Notes under the pieces: model-generated
The model's input: the letters and a program-made list of their open reading frames with translations, nothing else
What the model was told of the DNA's origin: nothing
The model's database searches: none
Program-made: the position numbers and the translations under genes
Part shown: in pieces, positions 37,038 through 45,819 of the stretch
Layout: every line of letters starts with the position of its first letter
Numbering within the stretch: position 1 is the first letter of the stretch
NCBI RefSeq assembly: GCF_015500095.1
Contig: NZ_CP062983.1
Coordinates: 3,596,001-3,660,000, forward strand
Source: Phototrophicus methaneseepsis
GTDB lineage: Bacteria; Chloroflexota; Anaerolineae; Aggregatilineales; Phototrophicaceae
Reading direction: 5' to 3'
DNA: 64,000 nt

Positions 37038-37940
37038 TTATGAAAGCTCAGTATCAGTCTGGACCGTTGTATTGGCGAGTGCTTCCAGAACAGTGACAAC
37101 TGCGCTGTTATCCAGATGTCCATTACCCATAGCGACCATGGCTTCAAAAAGTTGATGCGAAACGGCTGTTAAAGGTAAGGACGTGTTGAAAGTGCGGGCC
37201 GTATCAACAACGATCTTGAGATCTTTGGCTTGCATACTGGCCTTAAAACCCGGGGCCAGGTCTCGCTTGAATAACTTTTGAGGTTTGTTATCCAGTGCCC
37301 AGCATTGGGCTGCGCCACGGCTGATAGCCTCGACCACACGCGCCGGATCAACGCCACTTTTTTGTGCCAGAACGAGTGCTTCGGCCATTGCGACCATAGT
37401 TCCCGCAACGATGACCTGATTAGCGGCCTTAGCGATTTGTCCTGCTCCGCTTTCGCCAATGTATGTGATATTTTTGCCCATTGCTTGTAAGAGGGGGAGG
37501 GCAGTCTCATACGTCGTAGGATTACCGCCAACCATAATGGTTAGTGTACCTGCTTTTGCGCCAATATCACCCCCGCTGACAGGTGCATCAAGGGATTGGA
37601 TGCCGACTTTCTCTAATTCTTCAGCAATGAGGCGTGCTGTTTCTGGCTTGATGGTGCTGTTGTCAATGAAGATCAGGCCTTCATGGGCGCCTTCACGGAT
37701 GCCATCTGCGCCAAGGGTGACCTTTTCAACATCAGGGGAATCCGGCAGGTTCGTAAAGACGAAATCGCTTTGCTCTGCTACGGCCTTGGGGCTGTCTGCC
37801 GATGATGCGCCTTCCTTCACCAATTCTTCCACAATAGCCTGACTGCGATTGTGTACAATCAGTTTGTGCCCAGCCTTCATGAGGTTACGGGCCATAGGTG
37901 CGCCCATCAATCCCAACCCAATATATCCTACGTTAGCCAT
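37038..37940 (-). CDS. 3-hydroxyisobutyrate / tartronate semialdehyde dehydrogenase family
   Basis: 300 residues. Rossmann GYIGLGLMGAPMARNL at 5-20, the substrate motif DAPVSGGDIGAKAGTL, and the catalytic Lys in GQIAKAANQ (about residue 170). Members oxidise or reduce beta-hydroxy acids such as 3-hydroxyisobutyrate or tartronate semialdehyde (GarR/GlxR); the substrate cannot be fixed. Divergent from the M24-family gene, with AGGA-type ribosome binding site before ATG. Confidence 0.9.
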   Translation of the reverse strand: MANVGYIGLGLMGAPMARNLMKAGHKLIVHNRSQAIVEELVKEGASSADSPKAVAEQSDFVFTNLPDSPDVEKVTLGADGIREGAHEGLIFIDNSTIKPETARLIAEELEKVGIQSLDAPVSGGDIGAKAGTLTIMVGGNPTTYETALPLLQAMGKNITYIGESGAGQIAKAANQVIVAGTMVAMAEALVLAQKSGVDPARVVEAISRGAAQCWALDNKPQKLFKRDLAPGFKASMQAKDLKIVVDTARTFNTSLPLTAVSHQLFEAMVAMGNGHLDNSAVVTVLEALANTTVQTDTELS

Positions 37941-38089
37941 ATTTTTTCCTGTTTTGCACGTCCATTATCCATTGCCGACGATTCTAACATGGCAGGCTTC
38001 CGGTGGTATGAGTGGTCATAACTCTGGCGGGTTATAATAGCATTTCCACAGGTCGGGACCTCATTCGTATCCGTGATAGGAGATACTGC

Positions 38090-39283
38090 ATGGTTGTTCA
38101 AACGTTCCAGTTGAAGATTGCAGATAGTGAATTTGCAGAGCGCAAAGAAAAATTGCGTGCTTACGTTGAAGAAATGGGTGTAAGCGGGATTATCCTCTTT
38201 GACAGTGACTACATCCTCTATTTCACGGGCTTTAAGTTCATCCCCACCGAGCGGCCTATTGCCTTTGCTATGACTTCTCAGGGGAATAGTGGGCTTTACG
38301 TGCCACGTCTGGAATTTGAACATGCCAGGGCGAATGCGCTTATTGATCGTGTGGATTACTACAAAGAATACCCTGATAAGACGCATCCCGCGCAGGGCTT
38401 ACTGAACATGCTCAGCGATATGGGCCTGAATGACACGGTTTTAGCAGATCATGATGGATATCCCTGGATATTTGGCTATCGTGGGCCAGCACTGACCGAA
38501 AGTGGCTACACTGTGAAATCGCCCCGAGCTTTCATCGAAGATCAAATGGCTATCAAATCAGAAGCAGAAATCCGGCTATTACAGGAGAGTGCACGCTGGG
38601 GCAATCTTGCGCATCAACTATTGCAGCGCTATACAGTCGTCGGTGCGACGGAGACTGTGGTTGAGCAGCGTGCTTCTAACGAAGCAACGCTGGCGATGAT
38701 GGATGCTATCGGGCCAATTTATCGCGCTCAGAATACGAATGGTGCCTTTGCAGGGTATCGCGGGCAGATTGGTCGTAATGCTTCGATACCACACGCCCTG
38801 GCGAATAATATTACATTCCAGAAGGGGGATGTGTTGGTAACGGGCGCGACGGCGGGGGTATGGGGATATGTTTCCGAATTAGAGCGGACGATGTTCTTGG
38901 GCAACCCTACTGATGAGCAGAAACGACTTTTTGATCATATGCTGGCGCTGCAGGACCTTGCCATTGCAGCTATTGAACCGGGTAAACCGTGTTCGGCTGT
39001 GGATACGGAAGTACGTCAATATTTCGCAGATCATGATTTAACGGAGTATTGGAAGCATCATAGCGGTCATACGATAGGGATTCGTTATCATGAAGGGCCG
39101 TTCCTGGATGTTGGCGATGATACAATTATCCAACCGGGGATGGTTTTCACAGTAGAACCTGGACTTTATGCGCCTGGTATTGGCGGTTTCCGGCATTCAG
39201 ATACCGTGGTTGTCCGTGAGGATGGTGTGGCGTTTATTACTTACTATCCGCGTGATCTGGATAGCCTGATTTTGCCTGCATAG
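38090..39283 (+). CDS. M24 family (creatinase/aminopeptidase P-like) protein lacking the full metal site
   Basis: 397 residues from ATG 38090, AGGAG seven bases upstream. N-terminal creatinase-type domain (GIILFDSDYILYFTGFKFIP) and a pita-bread domain. In metallo members the dinuclear site is Asp, Asp, His, Glu, Glu. Here the Asp-Asp region reads TGATAGVWGYVSELERTMF (about 250-268), with neither Asp; His remains in HHSGHTIGIRYHEGP (near 323-337), Glu in TVEPGLY, and the last Glu is replaced in GGFRHSDTVVV. This pattern is like creatinase and ectoine hydrolase (DoeA) types, which do not use metal, so a hydrolase of a small C-N compound is more likely than a Xaa-Pro peptidase. Confidence 0.85.
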   Translation: MVVQTFQLKIADSEFAERKEKLRAYVEEMGVSGIILFDSDYILYFTGFKFIPTERPIAFAMTSQGNSGLYVPRLEFEHARANALIDRVDYYKEYPDKTHPAQGLLNMLSDMGLNDTVLADHDGYPWIFGYRGPALTESGYTVKSPRAFIEDQMAIKSEAEIRLLQESARWGNLAHQLLQRYTVVGATETVVEQRASNEATLAMMDAIGPIYRAQNTNGAFAGYRGQIGRNASIPHALANNITFQKGDVLVTGATAGVWGYVSELERTMFLGNPTDEQKRLFDHMLALQDLAIAAIEPGKPCSAVDTEVRQYFADHDLTEYWKHHSGHTIGIRYHEGPFLDVGDDTIIQPGMVFTVEPGLYAPGIGGFRHSDTVVVREDGVAFITYYPRDLDSLILPA

Positions 39284-39339
39284 GTTGATTTGGGCCGTTG
39301 GCGAGCTTGTTAAGAACTTCGCTCGATTGTTGAGAATGC

Positions 39340-39369
39340 TTGACCGTGTGATGGCCCTCTCGGTATACT
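39340..39369 (+). promoter_or_regulatory. Putative promoter of the aminotransferase gene
   Basis: TTGACC (39340-39345), 18 bp, TATACT (39364-39369), 59 bp before the start codon. Confidence 0.55.
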
Positions 39370-39428
39370 CGCATTTGTGCAATATATCTTGCGAGTTTAT
39401 ACAAAATCTATGAAAGAAGTGGTGTGGA

Positions 39429-40799
39429 ATGGTGTCCCATCAGAATGGGTTCGTCTTACGTGAACCCGGTGAAAAATCGCGTGATGTGATTCAGCGTGAT
39501 ATTAAGACGCTTTCTCCGTCCTATACGCGTAGTTATGGTTTTGCCGTTGATCATGGGCAAGGCGCTGAAGTCTGGGATGTTGATGGCAATCGTTACATCG
39601 ACTTTGCAGCGGGCATTGCCGTCCTGTCGACGGGGTATAGTCATCCGCGTGTGGTGAAAGCCATCACTGACCAAGCACAGAAATATTTACATATTGGTGG
39701 CACGGATTTTTTCTGCCCAAAGCCGGTTGAGCTTGCAGAACGTTTACAACAGATTGTTCCTATTCATCATACAGCCCCAGAAGATAAGCTTGTTTATTTT
39801 GCAAATTCAGGCACGGAATCCATTGAAGCTGCGCTCAAGCTAGCTCGCTACCAGGAGGGGCGCTCTCACGTGATTGCCTTCTATGGTGGTTTTCATGGTC
39901 GCACAATGGGATCGCTTTCGCTAACAGCGAGCAAATATAAGCAGCGCGAAGGCTATCCATACATCCCTGGTGGTGTGACGCATATTCCATATCCGTCACG
40001 TGCTGAATGCGATGATTGTGGTGAAGGCTCTGATTGTTCTGATCAAAGTTGGTGCGATGCTGTTGCCTTCATCGAAAAATTCGTCTTGAAGATGGTTTCT
40101 CCCTCTGAGATTGCGGCTGTTGTGGTTGAGCCAATCCAAGGCGAAGGTGGCTATCTTGTGCCGCGTGATGATTTCTTCCCCAAGCTGCGTGAATTCTGCG
40201 ATAAGCATGGTATTTTGCTTGTCGTTGATGAAATTCAATCGGGAGTAGGCCGCAGTGGTAAATTTACGGCCCTTGAGCATTGGGGTGTAGCGGCTGATAT
40301 CGTCTGTTTGGCTAAGGGACTTGGTTCTGGTATGCCAATTGGCGCTGTCGTTGCCAGCAATAAGGTTATGGGGCAGTGGGTGCCGGGCGCACATGCCAGT
40401 ACATTTGGGGGTAATCCTGTTTCCTGTGCTGCCGCACTTGCCACCCTTGATGTTTTTGAAGAAGAAGGCTTGCTCGCTCACGTTACGGAGTTAGGTGATT
40501 ATACGCTTGATCGCCTGACTCGCTTTAAGGCTGACCATCCGATTCTTAAGCGTATTGATGGTAAGGGCTTTATGATCGGGCTGGACTTCGTCGATGCGAA
40601 TGGTGAACCTGCCCCCAAGCTGCGCGATGCGGTCGTTAACCAGTGTTACCTGGATGGTTTGCTGACCCTGGGATGTGGCGCGAATGGCATTCGCTTTGCA
40701 CCACCGTTGGTGCTGACGCGCGAGCTGCTGGATGAGGGCTTGATGATTCTTGAACGTGCGATTGCGCATATTGAAGAAGAAATGTGGGAAACAACTTAA
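39429..40799 (+). CDS. Class III aminotransferase, 4-aminobutyrate aminotransferase-like
   Basis: 456 residues. PLP-binding fold: VWDVDGNRYIDFAAGIAVLS, FANSGTESIEAALKLARYQ, YGGFHGRTMGSLSLTASK, the acidic VVDEIQSGVGRSGKF and the PLP Lys296 in CLAKGLGSGMPIGAV. The C-terminus reads GANGIRFAPPLVLT. Closest to archaeal/Chloroflexota 4-aminobutyrate or omega-amino acid aminotransferases. A Cys-rich loop (AECDDCGEGSDCSDQSWCDA, five Cys) at about 194-213 is longer than usual. It follows the M24-family gene by 145 bp with its own promoter; both might serve catabolism of a nitrogen compound (inference). Confidence 0.9.
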   Translation: MVSHQNGFVLREPGEKSRDVIQRDIKTLSPSYTRSYGFAVDHGQGAEVWDVDGNRYIDFAAGIAVLSTGYSHPRVVKAITDQAQKYLHIGGTDFFCPKPVELAERLQQIVPIHHTAPEDKLVYFANSGTESIEAALKLARYQEGRSHVIAFYGGFHGRTMGSLSLTASKYKQREGYPYIPGGVTHIPYPSRAECDDCGEGSDCSDQSWCDAVAFIEKFVLKMVSPSEIAAVVVEPIQGEGGYLVPRDDFFPKLREFCDKHGILLVVDEIQSGVGRSGKFTALEHWGVAADIVCLAKGLGSGMPIGAVVASNKVMGQWVPGAHASTFGGNPVSCAAALATLDVFEEEGLLAHVTELGDYTLDRLTRFKADHPILKRIDGKGFMIGLDFVDANGEPAPKLRDAVVNQCYLDGLLTLGCGANGIRFAPPLVLTRELLDEGLMILERAIAHIEEEMWETT

Positions 40800-40837
40800 G
40801 TCGTTCAGCTTTAAGCAGGCAGGATATACAGGTTATT

Positions 40838-40869
40838 AAAAAGCCGACCTCACTATGGGGTCGGCTTTT
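40838..40869 (+). terminator. Terminator after the aminotransferase gene
   Basis: AAAAGCCGACC / GGTCGGCTTTT with a 9-base loop; also A-rich upstream, so probably bidirectional with the broken DUF4231 gene. Confidence 0.85.
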
Positions 40870-40894
40870 GTATTTCAGACTTGCGCCTAAAATT

Positions 40895-41781
40895 TTAATC
40901 TGTGCTGGGTGGAATAGGGGTGGAATAACTCACGGCTTGGTTAGGGATTGAATTGACATATTCATCCCCGTAACGATCAATAATCCCCTGAGCCATCTGC
41001 GCGGATTCCGTATCCTGGCTACGGCGTGCCTGAATCCAGCGCCCATTTTGCTGCGCAATGATTTCTTCTGTGAAGTTAACAAAATCAAGGAATGGCTGCT
41101 CACTCTCTTTATATGGCCCCAGAGCGAGTATCAAAGAGTGCTTTTTTCTGCATAAGTTCTTCTGCGGCGTTGCGATAAGAACTCCAATATTCCCCATATT
41201 ATAGAGTCGCTCTAGCCCGGCGGCGACAGCAAACGCTCAGGCTTAGGATAATCGTAATGACATCCATTACTGCTCGTGCAGCTTCCGACCCTGCGAAAAT
41301 GGCCTGTACGCTTGGTCCGATGCTAATCAGAACGGGCACAGCCACAGAGCGACTACAATAATGCCTTGCAGCAGCAGATACCGCTGTTTATTTTGTTCTG
41401 CGCGTTGGTCATAGTAACTCCACTGCCCATACCAACGATGCTCCATGTAGTGGCGCTCGCTCATCTTTGCATTGTTAGAGAGTAAGATGGGGGGCGGCCA
41501 CTTGGGATCAGGCGTAAAGGACGGTTGCTTCGTGGAGGTAACGGCACTTGTAGAGGCGGCTGCCTGCACGGCTGGCATCTGCCCGGAGATGAGTGCCGCA
41601 TCGGTGGGTGGAGTAGCGATGGGCATATCTTGCGAACTCTGGACCGTCGGTGTTGTGCCTGTACTGCGTGCTGAGGTTTCCACGGCGGGTGTCGAAAGGC
41701 GTGCCTTTGTCGGCGCGGGTGGCGATGACGGCAGTTTGGGCGTGTCACTCTTGACGGGTTTTTCAGTTCTTGTGTAGCCAT
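40895..41781 (-). pseudogene. DUF4231 membrane protein gene with about five frameshifts
   Basis: A DUF4231-like protein is readable across several frames. ATG 41781 has AAAGGA six bases upstream and begins MATQE; within ten codons the frame must change to read KPVKSDTPKL and a Pro/Thr/Ala-rich part to about 41510. Then YGQWSYYDQRAEQNKQRYLL and a membrane strand; a shift near 41345 gives VAVPVLISIGPSVQAIFAGS; one near 41230 gives AVAAGLERLYNMGN; one near 41187 gives YWSSYRNAAEELMQKKALFD; one near 41120 gives SGPYKESEQPFLDFVNFTEE to the stop. All pieces are family-like and none carries internal stops in its own frame, which points to base-call errors or very recent decay. DUF4231 proteins have two membrane helices; function unknown. 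Confidence 0.75.
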
Positions 41782-41952
41782 TGCTAATCCTTTGCCATTG
41801 GATGCCTTGGCACATCAATCAAACAAATCTCGCTAAATGTGCGTTGTTAAAAGCCACTTGGCAAAATGAGCTTGTTATCAACTGGTAACGAGTGGTATCA
41901 CATGTTGACTGTACCCATGCGTATTATCTCGTAAAATATCCTCACTTCGGCT

Positions 41953-43560
41953 TTATTTCGCTTCATTTGGCACCCATAGGGAATAATCAAAGCCATTGAG
42001 AGGGACGACTTCATCCACGTGGTAGTGATCGCCAATAGCTTTCAGGACAGGTTCTGGGTAAAAGCGTGCACGCAGGACGATGAGGCTGAACGCATGATCT
42101 TCGATCATCTTAATCAGGTTGGATGGGTCATACAGATGATTTTTGTAGAGGTTGTTGAGCTGGGTTGCGTTTGTAATGACGACTTGCCCGGCCTGGATCA
42201 TGAAGCTAGGGTCTTCTGTCATAGCCGGTTTATCTGCATTCTTGATGCGATCAACGATGTACCAACCATTTTCATAATCTTGTGGCGATGGAAAGTGCCC
42301 CGTTACAGCATAGCCAACTGTCCAGCCAGCAGCATCATAAAGAGGGTAGCGATGGCCTGGTGCTGGTGAGACATCTAATGCCTGGGCGATTGGTCCGAAT
42401 ATGGGGCCAGATGTTGGTAGCTTGATGACTGTTAGTGAATAGATGCAGAGCAAGGCCAAGCTACTTATAGATATGACCACTTTTGCGGGTTGCTTCGGGA
42501 GCCAGGGAAGTTGCCAGCCCTCACGGAGGGACTTTGCTACGAAATTGCCTGCCAGCAGGCAACTCGCAGCAATGGTTGTTGCGAAATAACTATCGCCTGC
42601 GCCCCATGTGCCAGAGGCAACTGTGCTAGCGAAGGAAATAATAAACCAGATGCTAAAGAGTGAGAGCCTTGTGGCGTATAACTCATATAAGACATATAAG
42701 CTGGATAATAGTAATAAGGGCCAGTGCAACCGGACGAACTGACGGAGCAACCCTGTATACTGCTCTAGTGTAAACGGATTGGTATTAGCTGAAATGAGAT
42801 TTAACATCCAATTGCCGTCTGTCGTCACATTAGCGATGACGAATACGGTGATCGCTGCTGTGATCAGACCAGCGCTATAGAGAAGTGCTGTACGTGGATT
42901 ACGTAAAAGTGCCCATAAAACCCACGGCAATACAGGTTGAGTAGGCTAATTGCTTTGTGTAGCCAGCAAATAGCAACAGCGTAAACCCAATGAAAAGCTT
43001 TCTTCGGCGTGTTGTATCGCTTACATCAAAGGCGTTGGCGAGGATAACGACTGCCAGTACCTCAAACATGACCATCAGGAGGTGTTGGCGCATTAATGGG
43101 CCTATATGGTAGATATAATTTGATGCCAGGAAGCACAATCCCCGCAGCGGACCGCGGCTGCTTTATGCTGTTGTGTTCGTTGTATGGCCCAGGCTATCGC
43201 ACTTGCAGTGATCACCGTTGCAATGAAAATAATTGCACGCCCATACCAGTATTGCGGGCCAAAGAGCCATACAAAAGGCGTCATCAGGAAGTGAAACACC
43301 GGCGGGTAGTTGCTAGCATAAAACGGATATGTCTCGTTTGCACAATATGGGCATTCGCCTCTGGCGAATAGGACAGCATTGTACAACTCATGGCCTTCTC
43401 CCTGATCGTAATCAAAGGGATAGGGGATGACGGCTGCAGCATAGGCGACGTAAATCAGCGTATGAACGATAAGGATGCCAATAACAACGGCTAGGATGAT
43501 CTGCTGCAATCGACGTGAAAAAGGTGTCTCTGATATGGATTGCGTCATGTTCGCTCTCAT
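41953..43560 (-). pseudogene. GT39-like membrane glycosyltransferase gene split by two frameshifts
   Basis: Three consecutive reading frames (43560 to about 43150, about 43150 to 42940, about 42940 to 41953) join into one protein of roughly 525 residues. The N-terminus has a membrane helix and the catalytic loop FDYDQGEGHELYNAVLF (acidic pair typical of the family), later YASNYPPVFHFLMTPFVWLF; then LRGLCFLASNYIYHIGPLMR; then QPVLPWVLWALLRNPRTALL and many helices, with a C-terminal outside part. Shifts fall near 43150 (GTCCGCTGCGGGG) and 42940. Such proteins move sugars from polyprenyl-phosphate donors at the outer membrane face. Each junction needs one base only. Confidence 0.78.
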
Positions 43561-43652
43561 GATGATTGATGCGGCTACACATTAACTATCTCCTGTGAGA
43601 AAATCAAGCATTGAGATTATGAACATGTTTGTCTAGCTAGAGGTTCCCCAGG

Positions 43653-43988
43653 ATGTCAGATTTACCCCAATTTCAGCAGCGTAAGACCTTTCAGGTTCTT
43701 CCCATCATTCAGGGGTGTTTTTAGTGGACATCTCTTGCGGCTAGAACCGTTGAAGATGGGCACTTCCGGGCAGTGTTCCGGCCTGATTATTTCGTCATGC
43801 AGGGCGATGCAACAGAACCCACAAAATCCCAGTGGAGTTCGCTGAAGAAGCGGATTAAGCGCCGTGATCATCGTATTTTTGTCTTCAAAGAGTATGGAAC
43901 AGTTCTGTGCCAGGCGGATGCTGAAACAGCAGATAGCACAAAACAATGTTTTTACATTGATTTCGGCTTTTTGAAGGATCTCTACTGA
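43653..43988 (+). pseudogene. Small gene of unknown function with an in-frame stop
   Basis: From ATG 43653 the frame gives MSDLPQFQQRKTFQVLPIIQ, then TAG at 43722, then a natural-looking protein to 43988 that ends FYIDFGFLKDLY, with FRPDYFVMQGDATEPTKSQW and a basic stretch KKRIKRRDHRIFVFKEY. If the TAG is a product of two nearby compensating indels, the gene encodes about 110 residues; otherwise the start is downstream (ATG 43773). I do not recognise the family. It ends just before a clear terminator pair. Confidence 0.45.
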
Positions 43989-44011
43989 GTCGCAATGTTT
44001 AGACGAGAGCA

Positions 44012-44056
44012 TTCATTTAAGCGCACGGGCCATAAAGCAACGTGCGCTTAAATGAA
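44012..44056. repeat. Perfect 16-bp inverted repeat
   Basis: TTCATTTAAGCGCACG (44012-44027) and CGTGCGCTTAAATGAA (44041-44056) with a 13-base loop. It lies between two convergent genes. The stem begins with A/T-rich ends, so it can act as a terminator in both directions. Confidence 0.75.
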
Positions 44057-44059
44057 GAT

Positions 44060-44092
44060 GCTCCCTATTTAGGCATTTAGGGAGCGTTTTTG
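44060..44092 (+). terminator. Second hairpin with T run
   Basis: GCTCCCTA / TAGGGAGC stem with a 10-base loop, then GTTTTTG on the plus strand. It overlaps the last codons and stop of the response-regulator gene on the other strand (stop at 44077). Confidence 0.7.
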
Positions 44093-44823
44093 TTCTTGAA
44101 GTCTACAAAGCGATAGCCGACGCCTCGTTCTGTCAGGATGTACTGCGGGTTGGACGGATCGGCTTCAATCTTCTCGCGCAGGTAATTGACATACAGACGG
44201 ACATAATGAGCTTCGTCCCGATACTCATAACCCCAAACTTTGGCTAACAACTGATCATTGCGGTACTGTCCAACCTGCATTTTCGATCAGATGATAGAGT
44301 AGGCGATACTCCGTTGGGCGTAGCTTGATATGCTCGCCTTCAACAATGACCTCACGCTGATTGAAGTCTACGCTCAGGCGATCATCAATCTTGAGTACAG
44401 CATCGTTGGGGGAGGATGAGGGCATATCTGCCCGGCGTAATACGGCTTTAATGCGGCTGGATAGCTCTCTCGGGCCAAAGGGTTTTGTGACGTAATCGTC
44501 AGCCCTAATTCCAGGCCATAGACCTTGTCGTTTTCGTCACCCTTTGCCGTTAGCATGATGACGGGCACAGTCGAAAACTCGCGCAGCATACGGAGCGTTT
44601 CGAAGCCGTCTAATTCAGGCATCATGACATCCAACAAAACGACATCCGGCAATTGAGTACGGATCGCTTCGAGGGCTTCCATGCCGTTATGTGCTTCAAT
44701 CACATGATGGCCTTCAAGTTCAAGGTTCATCCGGATGAAGCCAATCATACGAGGTTCGTCATCAACGACGAGGATACGTTTGCTATCGCGTTGTGCGTTT
44801 GATTTTGGTAGGTTATTTGTCAT
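44077..44823 (-). pseudogene. OmpR/PhoB-type response regulator gene with two single-base frameshifts
   Basis: Frame 1 (44823 to about 44484) is a receiver domain: RILVVDDEPRMIGFIRMNLE, phospho-acceptor Asp65 in VVLLDVMMPELDG, and [20 protein letters not shown]. One G is missing after GAATTAGGG (about 44499); restoring it gives [20 protein letters not shown], the linker and the start of the winged-helix domain to GWTVPQ and a stop. One extra C near 44264 hides the continuation [20 protein letters not shown] and the conserved GVGYRFVDF. With both corrected it is a complete regulator of about 247 residues. No histidine kinase gene is nearby; the DNA-binding part is of the PhoB type. Confidence 0.85.
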
Positions 44824-44825
44824 TG

Positions 44826-45071
44826 CTAATCATCACGATATGGTAATTCGAATTCAATTTGTTCTTCACCTGTGGGCAATATCTGTACAAAGTTGACACG
44901 CCACCACGGAAAAATGACGGTGGTTACCCCATCTTCCAGCCACGTGACTTCAGAATCTGTCCGCAGTCTGGGGTTTTTCCCGACAATACAGGTATCTTGT
45001 GGTGACGGTATATCATCGACATCTATCTTAACGGGTTCTTGGTTTGAGATATGCACCAGAATTGTATACAT
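44826..45071 (-). CDS. Small protein of unknown function
   Basis: 81 residues, beta-rich by appearance: MYTILVHISNQEPVKIDVDD, a Pro/Asp turn, then VTWLEDGVTTVIFPWWRVNF and an acidic end (EEQIEFELPYRDD). No membrane segment or known motif. It lies two bases before the response regulator start and 48 bp after the FHA gene on the same strand, so it is probably co-transcribed with both. The WW pair in a charged protein suggests a small beta barrel, but this is a guess. Confidence 0.6.
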   Translation of the reverse strand: MYTILVHISNQEPVKIDVDDIPSPQDTCIVGKNPRLRTDSEVTWLEDGVTTVIFPWWRVNFVQILPTGEEQIEFELPYRDD

Positions 45072-45119
45072 CAGTTCCTTTCCCCATTCTAGGCGGAAAA
45101 TGCGAGAATAGGATAAGTC

Positions 45120-45611
45120 CTACTTAAAATGAATGTGTGTAACAAGCCTTCCCAACCGGACCTCATCCCCATCGCGAACGACACGGGGTTGATTCGGCAG
45201 GAGGCGCTGTCCATTTAGGAAGGTGCCGTTAGAACTCCCCAGGTCCATAATGATAATCGTATCTTCGTTAACTTCCAGCACGGCATGCTGCCTGGATACC
45301 CCTTTGGATATAGCCCCATAAGGTGCCAGGTCCACGTCGGGGAAGGTGTTTGTGCTTTCGTCAGCGCGCCCAAAAATAAGCTGGCCTTTCGGTCGCAGCA
45401 TCAACGATTTGTTAGTATCCATAAAATCTATTTTAAGTGTATGTGTATCTGTAAGTTGTGCGCTACCCCATTTAACCGTATCAAGCACTTGTTCCGGTAT
45501 CGCATTATCCACGCGGGTTGTCATGTCATCGGTTGCTAATTGGATACCACATTGCTCACAGAATAGGGAGCCTTCTCTGTTTGCATGTCGGCAGTTTTTA
45601 CAAATAATCAT
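45120..45611 (-). CDS. Zinc-ribbon plus FHA domain protein
   Basis: 163 residues. N-terminal zinc ribbon with two CxxC pairs (CKNCRHANREGSLFCEQCG, Cys4/7 and 17/20), a linker, then an FHA domain: LIFGRADESTN, GVSRQHAVLEV (the phosphothreonine-binding Arg/Ser/His pattern) and LGSSNGTFLNGQRL. FHA domains bind phosphothreonine, so it is a likely target or adaptor for the kinase at 48.5-50.5 kb. It has no membrane segment. A GAGGAGG sequence lies about 35 bases before the ATG, too far to serve it directly. Confidence 0.9.
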   Translation of the reverse strand: MIICKNCRHANREGSLFCEQCGIQLATDDMTTRVDNAIPEQVLDTVKWGSAQLTDTHTLKIDFMDTNKSLMLRPKGQLIFGRADESTNTFPDVDLAPYGAISKGVSRQHAVLEVNEDTIIIMDLGSSNGTFLNGQRLLPNQPRVVRDGDEVRLGRLVTHIHFK

Positions 45612-45819
45612 AATCTTTGCGGTGATATATGCGAACCGCCGACCTCCTCTCTGTGTCCCATAATTTATTAAACTTTAATTTTTATTGCCAGCATGTGAGC
45701 CGTGTGCAATTATGACACATTGCATCACATTGTGTCCCATCTAACCAATTTTAGCTTCTGGTTATTCTAATGGCTATTCTACTGGAAAATCTCAAGGTGC
45801 GATATTTTTAGACGGGTCA

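Noticed and set aside
41327-41818. Separate 163-codon gene at the start of the DUF4231 region
   Set aside because: It lacks a ribosome binding site, and the continuing frames show it is part of one longer frameshifted gene starting at 41781.
43662-44012. Minus-strand open frame of 116 codons
   Set aside because: It is antisense to the plus-strand gene and to the terminator hairpin; no ribosome binding site and no family likeness.
40838-44092. Inverted repeats as ends of a mobile element spanning the frameshifted block
   Set aside because: The repeats at 40838 and 44012 differ in sequence, no transposase frame is present, and each fits a transcription terminator.
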